Counted from the first letter of the stretch, positions 13,913-22,081 are shown. The stretch is 33,871 nt of DNA from Clostridiales bacterium (GCA_015055905.1 SVHI01000015.1:1-33871); one strand, 5' to 3'. Numbers and translations are program-made. Notes: generated by a model from the sequence alone, not told the origin.

Positions 13913-16606
13913 ATGGCAAATACTGAGGAAGTAAAAAAAGATAAAGTTAAGTGGTTTACAAAATCCGCTGACTTTGCACTAAAAGAACTTAATTCGTCAG
14001 CAGATGGTCTTTCTAACGCAGAAGCAGAAAAAAGGCTTAAAGAATATGGCGAAAACTCTTTGCCACAAAAGAAACCAAAACCATTTATTTTGATGCTCCT
14101 TAAAGAGTTTATCAACCCAATCGTTTTGATTTTGCTTGTAGCAATGGCATTCTCGTTTATAGTTGGCGAACTTTTAGACGGATTGGTTATTCTTGGAATT
14201 GTTATGATTGACGCAGTCATTGGTGCAATTCAAGAAAAGAGAGCAGAGAGAGTTGCGAGTTCCTTGTCGAATATGATAAAGGTTAAAGCAAGGGTTCTTA
14301 GAGACGGAACAAAAGTTGAAATTGAATCAAAGGAACTTGTTCCTGGAGACATCGTATTCTTAGAGAGTGGTGATAAAGTCAGTGCTGATATGAGAATTCT
14401 TGAATGTAGCAACTTTACCGTTGATGAAGCACTTTTGACTGGTGAAAGTATCAACGAAGTAAAATCCATTGAAGAAGTTAGCGAAGACACTCCACTAGGT
14501 GACAGAACCTGTATGGTTTTCTCAGGAAGTTCAGTTATCACTGGTAGAGCAAAGTGCGTTGTTGTTGAAACTGGTGTTCACACCGAGATTGGTAGCATTT
14601 CTACAAACCTCAATGAAGTAAAAGAACAACAATCTCCACTCAATATTAGAATTGCAAAATTCTCAAAACAAATCAGTATTGCAATCGTTGCAATCGCTGT
14701 TATCATTTTTGGAATTATGCTCATTCAAAAGAACCCATTCAAAGAGATTATGCTTGTTGTAATCGCACTTGCAGTTTCTGCAATGCCAGAAGGCTTGCCT
14801 CTTGCTGTTACAATGGCACTCACTGTTGCATCAAACAGAATGGGTAAAAACAATGTTGTTGTTAAACACTTAAACGCTGTTGAAGCACTTGGTTCTTGCA
14901 CAGTTATTGCAACTGATAAAACAGGAACTCTCACACTCAATGAACAAACCGCAAAAATTGTAACTCTTCCAGATGGTCAAGAATTTGAAGTTTCAGGCAG
15001 TGGTTACAATGATAACGGAAAACTTGAATGTAAAGACAAGGCTTATGCTGAACAAGTTTCAAGACTTGCTCTTATGGGCGAACTTAACAACGAAGCCACA
15101 TTCAAAAAAGAAAAAGGCAAGTTTGTTTACTTTGGCGACTCAATGGACATTGCGTTCAAAGTTCTCGCGGCAAAGGTTAAAACAAACGCAAAGAACTGCA
15201 ACATCACAAAACAGATTCCTTATGAATCTGAAAACAAATATTCTGCGGTCTTCTTTGAAGAAGATGGAAAGGACTATTGCACAGTTAAGGGAAGTTTGGA
15301 AAAAGTTTTCGAATTTTCTAAAACTATGAACGTTAATGGAGTTGATGTTCCACTTAACAAAAAACAAATTGAACAACAAAATGAAGAACTTGCTAAACGT
15401 GGTTACAGAGTTATTGCTCTTGCTGCTGGCAAGGTTAACAGCAAAAAAGACTATAGCGAAAAAGACATCAAAGACCTTTCATTCATTGGTCTTGTTGGAT
15501 TTATTGACCCAGTTAGACCTGAAACAAAAGGTTCAATCGCTGAATGTCACAGAGCGGGTATCAAAGTTATTATGATTACTGGTGACCACCCACTCACAGC
15601 ACTTTCAATCGCAAAAGATATCAATATTGCTGAAAATGAAAACCAAGTTGCAACTGGAAAACAAGTTGAAGAAAAGTTTGCTCTTGGTGAAAAAGAATTT
15701 GATGAATTTGTTAAAGGAATTACAGTGTTCTCACGTGTTACTCCAACTGACAAACTCAATATCGTAAATTCACTCAAACGTCAAGGCGAGTTTGTTGCCG
15801 TTACTGGTGACGGCGTAAACGATAGCCCTGCAATCAAGTCTGCTCACATTGGTATTGCAATGGGTAGCGGAACCGATGTTTCAAAAGAAACAGCCGATAT
15901 GATTATTATGGACGACAACTTCACATCTATTGTTGAAGGTGTCAAAGAGGGCAGATGTGCCTATGCGAATATTAGAAAGATTACTTATTTCTTGCTTTCT
16001 TGTTCGATTGCGGAAGTATTATTCTTCGTTCTCGCAATGATTTGCGGTGCTGGCACACCACTTCTTCCAATTCAACTTTTGTGGCTCAACGTAGTTACTG
16101 ATGGTTTCCAAGATATGTCACTTTCTCTTGAAAAACCAGAACCAAACATTATGAGCGAAAAGCCAAGGTCAACAAAAGAATCACTCTTCACAAAATCTAT
16201 GGTAACTCAATGCGCAGTTATGGGTGCAACCATTGGCCTTGTTGTATTTGGCGCTTGGATGATTTTGATTGGTATTCACGCAGACCTCGTTGTTGCTAGA
16301 ACATTTGTTATGGCTCTTATGGTATTCTTGCAAAATGCTCACGCGCTTAACTGTAGAAGCGAAAAGATTTCTATGTTTAAACTTTCATATAAATCAAATC
16401 TCTTCTTCGTGTTTGCGGTTCTTGCATCTGTAGGACTCCAAATCTTGTTTATGGAAGTTTCATCACTCTCTGTTCTTCTTGAACTTGTGACTGTTGACTA
16501 TGCAACACTTGCAATACTCCTTGCAATTTCACTTGTTGTTTTAGTTGTTGGCGAAACATACAAAGCAATAGTTAGGGCAAGAGAAAGAAAAGCAAACAAT
16601 CAATAA
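13913..16606 (+). CDS. Cation-transporting P-type ATPase (P2-type, Ca2+-ATPase-like)
   Basis: An 897-residue membrane pump. In order: cation-ATPase N domain (WFTKSADFALKELNSSADGL), actuator motif TGES, membrane helix 4 with MPEGLP, phosphorylated Asp335 in DKTGTLTLNE, nucleotide-binding region, hinge motif TGDGVNDSPAIKSAHIGIAMG, and C-terminal membrane helices. The PEGLP helix is as in Ca2+ pumps. Helix 6, however, reads LNVVTDGFQDMSLSLEKPE instead of the usual N-x-x-T-D-x-x-P, so the ion is uncertain. AAGGAG precedes the ATG. It follows the APH-like gene by 45 bases with no clear promoter between, so it may be read from the rex promoter; a terminator follows. Confidence 0.9.
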   Translation: MANTEEVKKDKVKWFTKSADFALKELNSSADGLSNAEAEKRLKEYGENSLPQKKPKPFILMLLKEFINPIVLILLVAMAFSFIVGELLDGLVILGIVMIDAVIGAIQEKRAERVASSLSNMIKVKARVLRDGTKVEIESKELVPGDIVFLESGDKVSADMRILECSNFTVDEALLTGESINEVKSIEEVSEDTPLGDRTCMVFSGSSVITGRAKCVVVETGVHTEIGSISTNLNEVKEQQSPLNIRIAKFSKQISIAIVAIAVIIFGIMLIQKNPFKEIMLVVIALAVSAMPEGLPLAVTMALTVASNRMGKNNVVVKHLNAVEALGSCTVIATDKTGTLTLNEQTAKIVTLPDGQEFEVSGSGYNDNGKLECKDKAYAEQVSRLALMGELNNEATFKKEKGKFVYFGDSMDIAFKVLAAKVKTNAKNCNITKQIPYESENKYSAVFFEEDGKDYCTVKGSLEKVFEFSKTMNVNGVDVPLNKKQIEQQNEELAKRGYRVIALAAGKVNSKKDYSEKDIKDLSFIGLVGFIDPVRPETKGSIAECHRAGIKVIMITGDHPLTALSIAKDINIAENENQVATGKQVEEKFALGEKEFDEFVKGITVFSRVTPTDKLNIVNSLKRQGEFVAVTGDGVNDSPAIKSAHIGIAMGSGTDVSKETADMIIMDDNFTSIVEGVKEGRCAYANIRKITYFLLSCSIAEVLFFVLAMICGAGTPLLPIQLLWLNVVTDGFQDMSLSLEKPEPNIMSEKPRSTKESLFTKSMVTQCAVMGATIGLVVFGAWMILIGIHADLVVARTFVMALMVFLQNAHALNCRSEKISMFKLSYKSNLFFVFAVLASVGLQILFMEVSSLSVLLELVTVDYATLAILLAISLVVLVVGETYKAIVRARERKANNQ

Positions 16607-16610
16607 AATA

Positions 16611-16644
16611 AAAACACTCTAGCGTTTTGCTAGGGTGTTTTTTT
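16611..16644 (+). terminator. Bidirectional terminator between P-type ATPase and DUF6270-like genes
   Basis: A 13-bp stem (AAAACACTCTAGC / GCTAGGGTGTTTT, one mismatch or wobble) with loop GTTTT. T-runs on both strands serve the two convergent genes. Confidence 0.85.
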
Positions 16645-17512
16645 AGTCTACTCTTTTTGCGCTCTTGCAATCGGCGCTGTTTAAGTGTTCTTTTTGTTTT
16701 ATTGATTCAATGTTATTTTTTAATTCCAATTCATAATCATCATCAATTTTTTGAGTTTCAGTGTCATTATTCATCAATGCATTTAAAAGGTTCATTTTGT
16801 GCTGATAAAAGATATCTTCAAAATGCATTGGGTGAGGTCCACCAAAGCGGTGATTGATGTTCACGAGTGGAGGGTGGGCTGTTGTTAAAACTCTGCAACC
16901 TTTGAGTTTGTTTAAGAAGATGTTTTCGATTTTATGAATAAATGGCTCACGACTTAAGTGGAAATTGTTTTCAAATGTCTTTTCTTCATTCTTTTCAAAA
17001 TAAGATTTAGCCATATTCATTTTGTTTAAAATAATGTTTTCAGGTTTAAATTTTGTTAAGAGTTTTGAAACAAGTTTGTCAACAATCTCTTCTAGTTCGC
17101 TGTCACTGTGACCTTCAACAACATTAAAATAATGCTTTTCAATATCTTGATAATCTGGCAAGGTTGCAAGATGTTCAAATGTTGCCCTTGATTCGTGGGT
17201 ATAAATGATTTTTACGCCCTTAGGGTTATCAAACTCATAGATGTCATACCTGCAGTCAGCAAAGTCAACAATCAAAAAGTCGGCATTTTCTTCCAAGATT
17301 TTTTCAAGCCCAAGCTTGTTGAATTCATAAAACATCATTCGTCTTGTAAAGTTTGTTCCGTCAACGCTTCTTGCATTCTCGAGTGTAATTGGAAGAGGTT
17401 TAGCAAACATAGTGAAAAGTGATTGTTGCAAAACATAGCAGCCAACCTCGTGATTGTTTGTGTAATTGAAAAGTTCTCTTGAATAACAAGAACCCAAAAT
17501 GTTTACTTTCAT
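16643..17512 (-). CDS. DUF6270-like protein (SGNH-like GSC motif)
   Basis: A 289-residue cytoplasmic protein. The N-terminus MKVNILGSCYSRELF has the GSCxSR motif typical of DUF6270 proteins, in which the serine/cysteine position resembles the GDSL/SGNH nucleophile block. A late HPPL...HPMHFEDIFYQHK segment could supply the catalytic His. Family members often sit in polysaccharide or capsule clusters, but none is here. The C-terminal 40 residues are charged and probably disordered. It is the second gene of a minus-strand pair, starting 13 bases after the upstream EEP-fold gene. I recognise the fold motif but not the substrate. Confidence 0.6.
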   Translation of the reverse strand: MKVNILGSCYSRELFNYTNNHEVGCYVLQQSLFTMFAKPLPITLENARSVDGTNFTRRMMFYEFNKLGLEKILEENADFLIVDFADCRYDIYEFDNPKGVKIIYTHESRATFEHLATLPDYQDIEKHYFNVVEGHSDSELEEIVDKLVSKLLTKFKPENIILNKMNMAKSYFEKNEEKTFENNFHLSREPFIHKIENIFLNKLKGCRVLTTAHPPLVNINHRFGGPHPMHFEDIFYQHKMNLLNALMNNDTETQKIDDDYELELKNNIESIKQKEHLNSADCKSAKRVD

Positions 17513-17525
17513 ATAAGTTTCCTTT

Positions 17526-18281
17526 TTAAATTTCTAATTCAGTCATAACAATAAAATGGTCTGACAAAAGTTTTATGAGGTTTGAAGAAAAAGTTCTTCC
17601 GTCTCTAATTAAAATATCATCAAAACTTTTTCCGTCAACTGTTGTGATTGTATTGATTGTTCTTTGGTATGCTTTTGGAAGAATGTCAATGAGTTCCATA
17701 AAGTTTTCTGCGTTGAAATCGCCAGTAACAACATCAGGGTTTTCAGCAATTAAAACTTCGTTAAAATATTCAAACACAGGAAGGTTTGCTTCAGGTGTTG
17801 AATTGAATCTTCTAAACGGGAAGCCGTGATGTGTGAAAACTTTGAGTTCGGTTCCGTTTGCGTCAATGTTTGAGCAAATATAACCTTTGTCAAATGTATA
17901 ATATGTTTTGCCAGAACTGGTTGTCTTTGCAATTCTTGGGTTAGGGAACAAACCCTTAACCGAGTTTTTGATTGGGAACTTTGACATTATCGCAACTCCG
18001 CAGTCAGTGTTTTCAACCAAGTTGCAAGGGCTGAGTTCAAAGAAATCAAAATATCTTAATTCGGTGTTATCTGCAATTTTTTGGATATATTCCACGCTTT
18101 CAGTTGTAATGATTTCTTGAAAACAAATGACATCAATATTTTCGCTATTTATTGTATCAATAATTTGATTAAGCATACGGTTATCAAACGTTTTTGCGGC
18201 TTGTCTATCTAAATATTCGGTGTCTTCATTTCCAATATAAAATCCGCCACTAATGTTAAAACTTGCTATTTTGAGTTTCAT
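17526..18281 (-). CDS. Endonuclease/exonuclease/phosphatase-fold protein
   Basis: A 251-residue protein of the EEP superfamily (DNase I, exonuclease III, inositol phosphatases). The catalytic blocks are in order: IASFNISGG near the N-terminus, VICFQEI with the metal-binding Glu, FTHHGFPF, VVTGDFNAEN with the Asp/Asn pair, and the final SDHFIVMTEL with the Asp-His pair. There is no signal peptide, so it is probably cytoplasmic. The substrate could be a nucleic acid or a phosphoester. It is the first gene of a two-gene unit with the DUF6270-like protein, read from the promoter at 18312-18340. Confidence 0.85.
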   Translation of the reverse strand: MKLKIASFNISGGFYIGNEDTEYLDRQAAKTFDNRMLNQIIDTINSENIDVICFQEIITTESVEYIQKIADNTELRYFDFFELSPCNLVENTDCGVAIMSKFPIKNSVKGLFPNPRIAKTTSSGKTYYTFDKGYICSNIDANGTELKVFTHHGFPFRRFNSTPEANLPVFEYFNEVLIAENPDVVTGDFNAENFMELIDILPKAYQRTINTITTVDGKSFDDILIRDGRTFSSNLIKLLSDHFIVMTELEI

Positions 18282-18311
18282 TTGCTACCTCGTTAAAGTA
18301 TTTATAATATC

Positions 18312-18340
18312 ATTATAAACAAAGCCTTACGTCTTTTCAA
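18312..18340 (-). promoter_or_regulatory. Promoter of the EEP-fold/DUF6270 operon
   Basis: On the minus strand: TTGAAA (plus 18335-18340), 17 bases, TATAAT (plus 18312-18317). The -10 lies in an 8-3-8 inverted repeat, 18301-18319. Confidence 0.75.
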
Positions 18341-18368
18341 ATGATATGAGCAATAGATGTTTAATTTC

Positions 18369-18396
18369 TTGACTTTGTTGTAATTATTACTATACA
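18369..18396 (+). promoter_or_regulatory. Promoter of the iron alcohol dehydrogenase gene
   Basis: TTGACT at 18369-18374, 16 bases, TATACA at 18391-18396. The spacer holds a small palindrome GTAAT-T-ATTAC (18380-18390) that might be an operator. Confidence 0.6.
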
Positions 18397-18421
18397 ATTT
18401 CAGTGTTGAAAGGGGAATGAT

Positions 18422-19627
18422 ATGAATATTTTTAAAAGAATATACTGTAGAATTTTTCAAGGAGCGTTTAGACTCGTTTTGCCATTTTTGCCATACCGAG
18501 AACCAAAGGTATTAAGCAGTTTAAACGAAATTCCAGACCTATTAAAAAATCTTGGTGTAAAATCGGCTATGCTTGTGACCGACTCTGGAATTCGTGGTTT
18601 TGGAATAACAAAACCTCTTGAAGATTTGCTTAAAAAAGAGGGATTAAATTTAACGGTTTATGACAAAACAAGACCAAACCCAACTGTTCAAAATGTTGAG
18701 GAGGCTAGGCAACAATATTTGACTGAAAAGTGTGAGGCAATCATTGCATTTGGTGGGGGTTCGGCTATGGACTGCGCAAAAGCGCTCGGTGCCAGAATTG
18801 CATATCTAAAAAAGAGTTTAAATCAACTTAAGGGCTTGCTAAAGGTTCTTCGCAAAATCCCAACTCTTATTGCAATTCCAACAACTGCAGGAACAGGCAG
18901 CGAAACAACCCTTGCTGCAGTTATCACGGATAGTGAAAAACAGCACAAATATACTCTTATGGATTTCACGCTTATTCCTCATTATGCTGTTCTTGACCCA
19001 ACCGTTACTTTTACGCTTCCACCACATTTGACATCAACAACTGGTATGGACGCACTCACTCACGCTGTTGAAGCATTTATTGGAAAGTCAACAACAAGAG
19101 AAACAAGAGCAAAGGCTCTCGAGGCTACAAAACTTATTTTTGAAAACATTGAAACAGCTTACAAAGATGGCAAGAACAAAGAGGCTAGAGCAAATATGCT
19201 TAAGGCGGCATATCTTGCTGGCATTGCATTTTCAAAGTCTTATGTTGGCTATATTCACGCGGTTGCACATTCTTTAGGCGGTCAGTATAATGTGCCTCAC
19301 GGGCTCGCAAATGCAGTTATTATGCCTTATGTTCTTGAAATGTATGGAAAGAAAATTTATGGCAAACTCCACAAACTTGCGGTGGCTGCAGGCGTTTCAA
19401 CAAAAAATACGCCTTATAAAGAGTCTGCTGAAAAATTTATCGGGGCAATCAAAGAACTTAACAAAAATATGAATATTCCTGACAAGCTTGATGGAATAAA
19501 AAAGGAAGATATTTCTCTTATGGCGGCTCACGCTGACAAAGAGGCAAACCCACTTTATCCAGTTCCTGTTCTTATGAACAAAAACGAACTTGAAAAGATT
19601 TACTATAAAGTGGCAGATTTTAAATAA
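18422..19627 (+). CDS. Iron-containing alcohol dehydrogenase
   Basis: A 401-residue group III alcohol dehydrogenase that interconverts an aldehyde and alcohol with NAD(P)H. The nucleotide motif is AFGGGSAMDCAKALGAR, followed by IPTTAGTGSETTLAAVI. The metal site is built from DALTHAVEAF and HAVAHSLGGQYNVPHGLANA. A 25-30 residue N-terminal extension (FKRIYCRIFQGAFRLVLPFLPYREP) precedes the usual start and looks amphipathic. It is a stand-alone counterpart of the C-terminal half of AdhE and may handle other aldehydes such as butyraldehyde. GAAAGGGG precedes the ATG. The following membrane protein gene begins 24 bases later. Confidence 0.9.
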   Translation: MNIFKRIYCRIFQGAFRLVLPFLPYREPKVLSSLNEIPDLLKNLGVKSAMLVTDSGIRGFGITKPLEDLLKKEGLNLTVYDKTRPNPTVQNVEEARQQYLTEKCEAIIAFGGGSAMDCAKALGARIAYLKKSLNQLKGLLKVLRKIPTLIAIPTTAGTGSETTLAAVITDSEKQHKYTLMDFTLIPHYAVLDPTVTFTLPPHLTSTTGMDALTHAVEAFIGKSTTRETRAKALEATKLIFENIETAYKDGKNKEARANMLKAAYLAGIAFSKSYVGYIHAVAHSLGGQYNVPHGLANAVIMPYVLEMYGKKIYGKLHKLAVAAGVSTKNTPYKESAEKFIGAIKELNKNMNIPDKLDGIKKEDISLMAAHADKEANPLYPVPVLMNKNELEKIYYKVADFK

Positions 19628-19651
19628 GATTAATTTTATTTTGAGGTAACT

Positions 19652-20353
19652 ATGGATAAAAAATTCGATTTTAAAAAAATTGTTTTAGGGCTTAATATTT
19701 TTATGGTTGTTGCCCTTTGTGTTATCAACTTTTTCTATCAAAGCAACGATTTTAACTACACTCTCAAGTGTGTGGGAAGTGCGTGTTTTGTTGTTCAAGG
19801 TGCAATTAACTTTTGGTTTGCATTAAAGTCAAATACAGAAGAGAAAAAGTTTTATTTGATTATGTTTGTGGGCTTGGTGTTCTCAATGATTGGTGATGTT
19901 GTTATCAACCTCAATTTCGTTGCGGGTGCTGCAATTTTCGCAATCGCTCACATTTGGTTTGTTTTTGCATATTGTTTGCTTAAAAAATATAACCTTCAAG
20001 ACGGCATTATCGGCGGAGTTATTTTCATTGGTTCTGCACTATTTATTTTATTGTTTAAGGGATTAAACTTTGAACCAGTGCTCTTAAAATGGGTTTGCTT
20101 GATTTATGCACTTATCATTTCAACAATGCTTGGAAAGGCGGTTTCAAACCTTATTCGTGAAAGAAATGTTGTAAACATTCTTTTGGCTATTGGGGCAGTG
20201 CTATTCTTCTTTTCAGACTTGATGCTCTTGCTTGATAATTTTATGGGCACACTTTCTTGGACAGGAAACGCTTGTATGGCAACATATTGGCCAGCACTTT
20301 TGATTTTGGCGTTCTCAATGTTCTTTAAAACTAAAAATAATGTTAAAAACTAA
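19652..20353 (+). CDS. YhhN/TMEM86-like membrane protein
   Basis: A 233-residue protein with about eight hydrophobic segments. The arrangement SMIGDVVINLNFVAGAAIFAIAH, with GD and a later His, and the helix containing FFFSDLMLLLDNF with SD, match the YhhN family. In animals the family member TMEM86B is a lysoplasmalogenase that splits the vinyl-ether bond of lysoplasmalogens. Many anaerobic Clostridia make plasmalogens, so a similar role is possible, but the activity in bacteria is inference. The gene follows the iron alcohol dehydrogenase closely and ends at a shared terminator. GAGGT is a modest ribosome site. Confidence 0.75.
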   Translation: MDKKFDFKKIVLGLNIFMVVALCVINFFYQSNDFNYTLKCVGSACFVVQGAINFWFALKSNTEEKKFYLIMFVGLVFSMIGDVVINLNFVAGAAIFAIAHIWFVFAYCLLKKYNLQDGIIGGVIFIGSALFILLFKGLNFEPVLLKWVCLIYALIISTMLGKAVSNLIRERNVVNILLAIGAVLFFFSDLMLLLDNFMGTLSWTGNACMATYWPALLILAFSMFFKTKNNVKN

Positions 20354-20357
20354 AAAT

Positions 20358-20385
20358 AAAACCACACCAGATTTGGTGTGGTTTT
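20358..20385 (+). terminator. Bidirectional terminator between YhhN-like gene and tRNA-Arg
   Basis: A perfect 12-bp stem (AAAACCACACCA / TGGTGTGGTTTT) with loop GATT and T-rich flanks on both strands. Confidence 0.88.
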
Positions 20386-20389
20386 TGTT

Positions 20390-20464
20390 TGGAGTGTCCA
20401 CCAGGAGTTGAACCTGGAACACAGGCTCCGGAAACCTGCGTGATATCCGTTTCACTATGGACAC
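20390..20464 (-). tRNA. tRNA-Arg, anticodon CCG
   Basis: Read on the minus strand, the acceptor GTGTCCA pairs with TGGACAC, with discriminator T and an encoded CCA. The D arm is GTGA...TCAC. The anticodon stem CAGGT/GCCTG encloses loop TTCCGGA, giving anticodon CCG (codon CGG). The T arm CCAGG-TTCAACT-CCTGG is perfect. It has its own promoter and terminator, so it is a single-gene unit. Confidence 0.93.
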
Positions 20465-20472
20465 GTGGTTTT

Positions 20473-20501
20473 AGGATAATTCCTTTTTTTAGATTTGTCA
20501 A
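20473..20501 (-). promoter_or_regulatory. tRNA-Arg promoter
   Basis: Minus strand: TTGACA (plus 20496-20501), 17 bases, TATCCT (plus 20473-20478). The start is about 2-3 bases before the mature tRNA, so the 5' leader would be very short. Confidence 0.7.
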
Positions 20502-20510
20502 ACATAAACA

Positions 20511-20538
20511 AAAAAAGAAACCGAAATGGTTTCTTTTT
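20511..20538 (-). terminator. Terminator of orphan gene at 20537-21127
   Basis: Minus strand: AAAAAGAAACC, loop ATTTC, GGTTTCTTTTTT. It begins inside the stop codon and insulates the tRNA gene. Confidence 0.75.
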
Positions 20539-21127
20539 ATGATAATGTTCTAACGCTGTTCATAACGTTTGCAATTTCTTCAAGGCTATCTGAACCATAC
20601 ATTTTTGTCATCAAAGGTTGTTCAATCATCATTGCTCTTGCTGAAACGGCTGGACCAACGATGTCTTTAAATTGACCATTTTTGAGTGACTTTAAGTTGT
20701 TTGAAGCAAACTTGTGTTTCTTTTCTGTGTAGTATGGAAGGTCTCCAAAAAGTTCTGTTGCAAGAAGTGAATCAATAACTGCGTCTGGTGTTGTTCCTGC
20801 AACGCCACAAGAAAATTTGAAATCGTCATACATTTGAGTTGATGGTGCATCAGGTCTTGGACCAACAGTTGTGATGAAATCATTAAAAATAATTTCAAAG
20901 TCATTGCACAAAACTCTAATTGCTTTTGATTCGTCGTCTCTTACGTGTGACACATAGCCAAGACTTTTATACTTAGAGAAAAACTTAACAAGTTTCTCAT
21001 CGCTAATCATATCTGTATAAAACTTGGTTGGTCTGCTTGAAGAAACAGATGTTTTGCGTGGCGCAACTGCAGGCATTGTGCCTCTAACGGCGCTAATGTC
21101 ATCAAGTGAAACGCGTGAAACTGCCAT
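20537..21127 (-). CDS. Unknown protein, orphan paralogue A
   Basis: A 196-residue soluble protein that I do not recognise. The first 35 residues are Ser/Arg/Ala-rich and probably disordered (RVSLDDISAVRG...RKTSVSSSRP). The body has FF at 49-50, VLCNDF (Cys74) and SLLATELF (120-127) followed by PYY. These blocks line up in order with the protein encoded at 21261-21932, which suggests distant paralogy. There is no signal peptide or membrane helix. AAAGGAGG lies 7 bases before the ATG. It is a single-gene unit with its own promoter (21160-21188) and terminator. Base composition is like that of its neighbours, so nothing points to recent transfer. Confidence 0.7.
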   Translation of the reverse strand: MAVSRVSLDDISAVRGTMPAVAPRKTSVSSSRPTKFYTDMISDEKLVKFFSKYKSLGYVSHVRDDESKAIRVLCNDFEIIFNDFITTVGPRPDAPSTQMYDDFKFSCGVAGTTPDAVIDSLLATELFGDLPYYTEKKHKFASNNLKSLKNGQFKDIVGPAVSARAMMIEQPLMTKMYGSDSLEEIANVMNSVRTLS

Positions 21128-21159
21128 AGCTTTCCTCCTTTATTTCTCAATACACATAA

Positions 21160-21188
21160 ATTATAACATACAAAATTCGGGTTTTCAA
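21160..21188 (-). promoter_or_regulatory. Promoter of orphan gene A
   Basis: Minus strand: TTGAAA (plus 21183-21188), 17 bases, TATAAT (plus 21160-21165) with TGT before it. It is very similar to the promoter of orphan gene B at 21995-22024. Confidence 0.75.
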
Positions 21189-21260
21189 TATCTAGCGGAA
21201 AAATTTTTATGGCAAATTATACATATTTTATGCTGAAAATAAAGTGTTTGACACGATTTT

Positions 21261-21932
21261 TTAAGCAAGTTGCTTTCCAATGTCTTCTGCTTGGCTTTGT
21301 TTGATTACTTTAGTAAGTTCAAAAAGTGTTTTCAAATTTTCAAAACCGTTAAATGATTTTGGAACTGAACCAGGTTTGAATGCTGGGATTTGTCCAGATT
21401 CAAAAAGTTGTTTCCATTCTTTTTCGTATCCTGGGAACTTGTTGATAAAAAGTCCAGTGAGCAAAAGTGACATTGTTTGGTTTCTGGTGAGGTTTAACAT
21501 TTCACTAAGCTGCGCAATTTCATAATATTTGATTGTTTTGCCAAGAGAGTTTCTGTCTCCTGCGTAGTGGTCAAAGAAATCAAACGCGAACTTAAAGTCG
21601 CTTGAAAGTGTTGCGTTGAAATCATCGCAGAAAAATTTCAAACTTTGAATTTTTCCGTTTTCACTTCTGTTTTGTTGAATTTGATGGTCTCCGTCAATTC
21701 CAAAAGGAATAAAAAATTCAAAAATTTCTTCAAGTGGCATTTGGTTTAAATATTTTGTTGAGTTTACATCAGCCTGTGCAGAGTTTTGTGCGGCAATGCT
21801 CATTTGCACAAGCTCGCCGTGTGAAATTCTTCTTGAACTAACAGGTTCTGGTTTTATAGCGGCACCATTTTGTGCGGCAACGCTCATTTGCACGAGTTCT
21901 CCGTGTGAAAGTCTTCTTACTTCTTTTTTCAT
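21261..21932 (-). CDS. Unknown protein with duplicated N-terminal motif, orphan paralogue B
   Basis: A 223-residue soluble protein without a recognised family. Residues 6-24 and 34-52 are near-identical copies of RR[LI]SHGELVQMS[VI]AAQN, 28 residues apart. The body carries EFF (72-74), FFCDDF (Cys102) and SLLLTGLF (155-162) followed by PGY, matching the order seen in the protein at 20537-21127. The RRxS cores look like basophilic phosphorylation sites or a docking motif; that is speculation. AAGGAG precedes the ATG. The end of the unit has only a weak hairpin (GTGT-caaa-ACAC), so some transcripts could continue into the next minus-strand gene. Confidence 0.7.
   Translation of the reverse strand: MKKEVRRLSHGELVQMSVAAQNGAAIKPEPVSSRRISHGELVQMSIAAQNSAQADVNSTKYLNQMPLEEIFEFFIPFGIDGDHQIQQNRSENGKIQSLKFFCDDFNATLSSDFKFAFDFFDHYAGDRNSLGKTIKYYEIAQLSEMLNLTRNQTMSLLLTGLFINKFPGYEKEWKQLFESGQIPAFKPGSVPKSFNGFENLKTLFELTKVIKQSQAEDIGKQLA
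21777..21917 (-). repeat. Intragenic 84-bp-period duplication (two copies of a 19-residue motif)
   Basis: Two copies, at 21861-21917 and 21777-21833, encode the motif RRxSHGELVQMSxAAQN. 16 of 19 residues are identical, and the nearby bases are also similar, so the duplication is fairly recent or under selection. Confidence 0.85.
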
Positions 21933-21994
21933 AATTTCTCCTTAACTAGCCAGTATAGGTTAGCATTTTATTTTGCTGTAATCAGCACAATAAT

Positions 21995-22024
21995 AGTATA
22001 ACACGCGAAAAAATCGGCTTTCAA
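21995..22024 (-). promoter_or_regulatory. Promoter of orphan gene B
   Basis: Minus strand: TTGAAA (plus 22019-22024), 18 bases, TATACT (plus 21995-22000) preceded by TGT. It is divergent from the rplJ promoter, with about 30 bases between the -35 boxes. Confidence 0.7.
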
Positions 22025-22053
22025 TAAAATAAAAATAAAAATTCAAGAAAGCC

Positions 22054-22081
22054 TTGACAAAATATTTATAGTGTTTATAAT
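22054..22081 (+). promoter_or_regulatory. rplJ-rplL promoter
   Basis: TTGACA at 22054-22059, 16 bases, TATAAT at 22076-22081. The transcript starts just before the L10 leader. Confidence 0.85.

Noticed and set aside
18301..18319. 8-3-8 inverted repeat TTTATAAT / ATTATAAA as an operator
   Set aside because: It is A/T only and contains the -10 of the minus-strand promoter; not enough to claim a binding site.
21233..21262. Terminator after orphan gene B
   Set aside because: The minus strand has only a 4-5 bp hairpin (GTGT-caaa-ACAC) before a broken T-run, so it is too weak to annotate.
22016..22053. GGCTTTC...GAAAGCC inverted repeat between divergent promoters
   Set aside because: The arms are 7 bp with a 24-base AT-rich spacer, overlapping promoter elements. 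There is no T-run, so it is neither a terminator nor a clear operator.
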